A DNA stretch of 5,975 nucleotides from an uncultured Alphaproteobacteria bacterium. Lineage in GTDB: Bacteria > Pseudomonadota > Alphaproteobacteria > Rhizobiales > Aestuariivirgaceae. A program made the position numbers and the translations under genes. The stretch lies in the NCBI GenBank assembly GCA_937868035.1, contig CALMLK010000250.1, positions 1 through 5,975 on the forward strand. Reading direction: 5' to 3'. Shown here piece by piece: positions 5,550 through 5,975 of the stretch (the stretch's first letter is position 1; every line of letters begins with the position of its first letter). The notes beneath the pieces are model-generated. The model searched no databases, was not told the DNA's origin, and saw only the letters and a list, made by a program, of their open reading frames with translations.

Positions 5550-5578
5550 CTTCCATCAGCGCTGCCGGGGGGCAGATC

Positions 5579-5975
5579 ATGGCGGTTGAAAACATGAAGG
5601 CTGGAGACACGTCGCTGACCGAGGCCGGAGATATCCGAAGGCCCAGCGGACTGCCGCTGATGAGCGCGCTCTTGCTCGCGCTGGCCGTATTCCTGCTGGT
5701 GGTCTACGGCGCGCCGCGCTTTCACCTGCGTGACTTCTTCAGCCTGCCCAGTGACGCCTTCAGTTTCATCGACGCTGACGTCTTTCCGATCGCCGTGCTG
5801 CTGGCGCTGATCGCCGGAAGTTTCCGCATTGCCATCTCCGTTGCGGGCCATCATGCGGCCCTCATGAAGGAGGCGGAATTCAACGTCTCCGCCCGTCGCG
5901 ACCGCCTCACCGGATTGCATAGCCATTCCTGGACGGAACACCTGCTGTCGCAGCTTGATCCGGCGGAGCTGCGCT
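5579..5975 (+). CDS. two-helix membrane protein opening a GGDEF-like domain, 3' end cut by the window
   Basis: 132 codons are visible from the ATG at 5579 and the frame stays open to the edge. Membrane helices lie at about 25-44 (LPLMSALLLALAVFLLVVYG) and 67-88. They are joined by a short, probably periplasmic loop. A helical linker (HHAALMKEAEFNVSARR) then reaches D-R-L-T-G-L at 108-113, the signature at the entrance of GGDEF domains. GGDEF proteins make cyclic di-GMP, a second messenger for motility and biofilm. The usual N-R after the signature is replaced by S-H, and the GGDEF loop itself lies beyond the window, so activity cannot be judged. The start is uncertain. GGGGGG at 5567-5572 could pair with 16S rRNA by wobble for this ATG. 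A GTG at 5504 has GGGGAG eight bases upstream, and ATGs at 5525 and 5384 are also in frame. Gene reality is well supported by the membrane helices; the GGDEF call is moderate. Confidence 0.68.
   Translation, partial: MAVENMKAGDTSLTEAGDIRRPSGLPLMSALLLALAVFLLVVYGAPRFHLRDFFSLPSDAFSFIDADVFPIAVLLALIAGSFRIAISVAGHHAALMKEAEFNVSARRDRLTGLHSHSWTEHLLSQLDPAELR

Larger units (their letters stand above)
5289..5578 (+). other. 290-bp non-coding stretch rich in inverted repeats
   Basis: No convincing gene lies between the degP stop and the ATG at 5579. The + frame of the next gene stays open back to 5384, so part of this could be its N-terminus. That extension has weak family character, whereas the stretch contains at least six short inverted repeats (listed separately) and an AT-rich island around 5363-5386 with the palindrome ATTTAAAT (5378-5385). 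GTTAAC occurs twice (5331-5336 and 5456-5461), each time inside an inverted repeat. Read as RNA, much of 5315-5549 could form a chain of hairpins. A long - strand frame over 5324-5941 is judged an antisense shadow. Confidence 0.55.

Noticed and set aside
5324..5941. - strand open frame (205 codons) over the gap and the GGDEF-like gene
   Set aside because: Considered because the gap has no + strand gene. The product is low-complexity (His, Gln, Arg, Pro), has no family resemblance, and its first half mirrors the membrane helices of the + strand gene.
1..5975. Undescribed defence system, mobile element, CRISPR or tRNA/rRNA gene
   Set aside because: Apart from the truncated ends, the coding space is filled by recognisable conserved families. 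No terminal repeats, transposase, integrase, spaced repeats or cloverleaf sequence were seen.

Overview
The window is GC-rich and densely coded, with every recognisable gene on the + strand. Gene content and style suggest an alphaproteobacterium, probably of the Hyphomicrobiales (Rhizobiales). The main clue is the run folA - hflK - hflC - DUF2065 - Do-type protease, together with strong G/C third-position bias and a Gly/Asn-rich HflK beginning MPW. I cannot name a genus.

Layout. Positions 1-1386 hold three tightly packed genes: the 3' part of a CPBP-family membrane protease (1-422), a GNAT acetyltransferase resembling spermidine/spermine acetyltransferases (419-892) and dihydrofolate reductase folA (889-1386). 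Both junctions are four-base ATGA overlaps, so the three are probably co-transcribed and translationally coupled. A 114-bp gap (1387-1500) carries a plausible promoter and a small hairpin. It is followed by a membrane-protein quality-control cluster: hflK (1501-2604), hflC (2618-3514), a small two-helix DUF2065 membrane protein (3545-3745) and a DegP/HtrA-type periplasmic serine protease (3801-5288). HflK and HflC form the SPFH-family inner-membrane complex known to modulate FtsH. DegP degrades or refolds damaged envelope proteins. The cluster therefore covers both faces of the inner membrane.

Downstream of degP lies a roughly 290-bp stretch (5289-5578) with no convincing gene. It holds an unusual number of short perfect or near-perfect inverted repeats. 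The last gene (about 5579 to the right edge) is truncated by the window. It encodes a two-helix membrane protein whose cytoplasmic part begins with the D-x-L-T-G-L signature that opens GGDEF (diguanylate cyclase) domains, in a variant form.

Most of the window is ordinary housekeeping sequence, and I see no mobile element, CRISPR array, RNA gene of a known class or novel defence system. The points most worth a second look are the structured gap after degP, the DUF2065 gene next to hflC, the similar TATAT-containing motifs in front of hflK and degP, and the polyamine-acetyltransferase-like gene coupled to folA.
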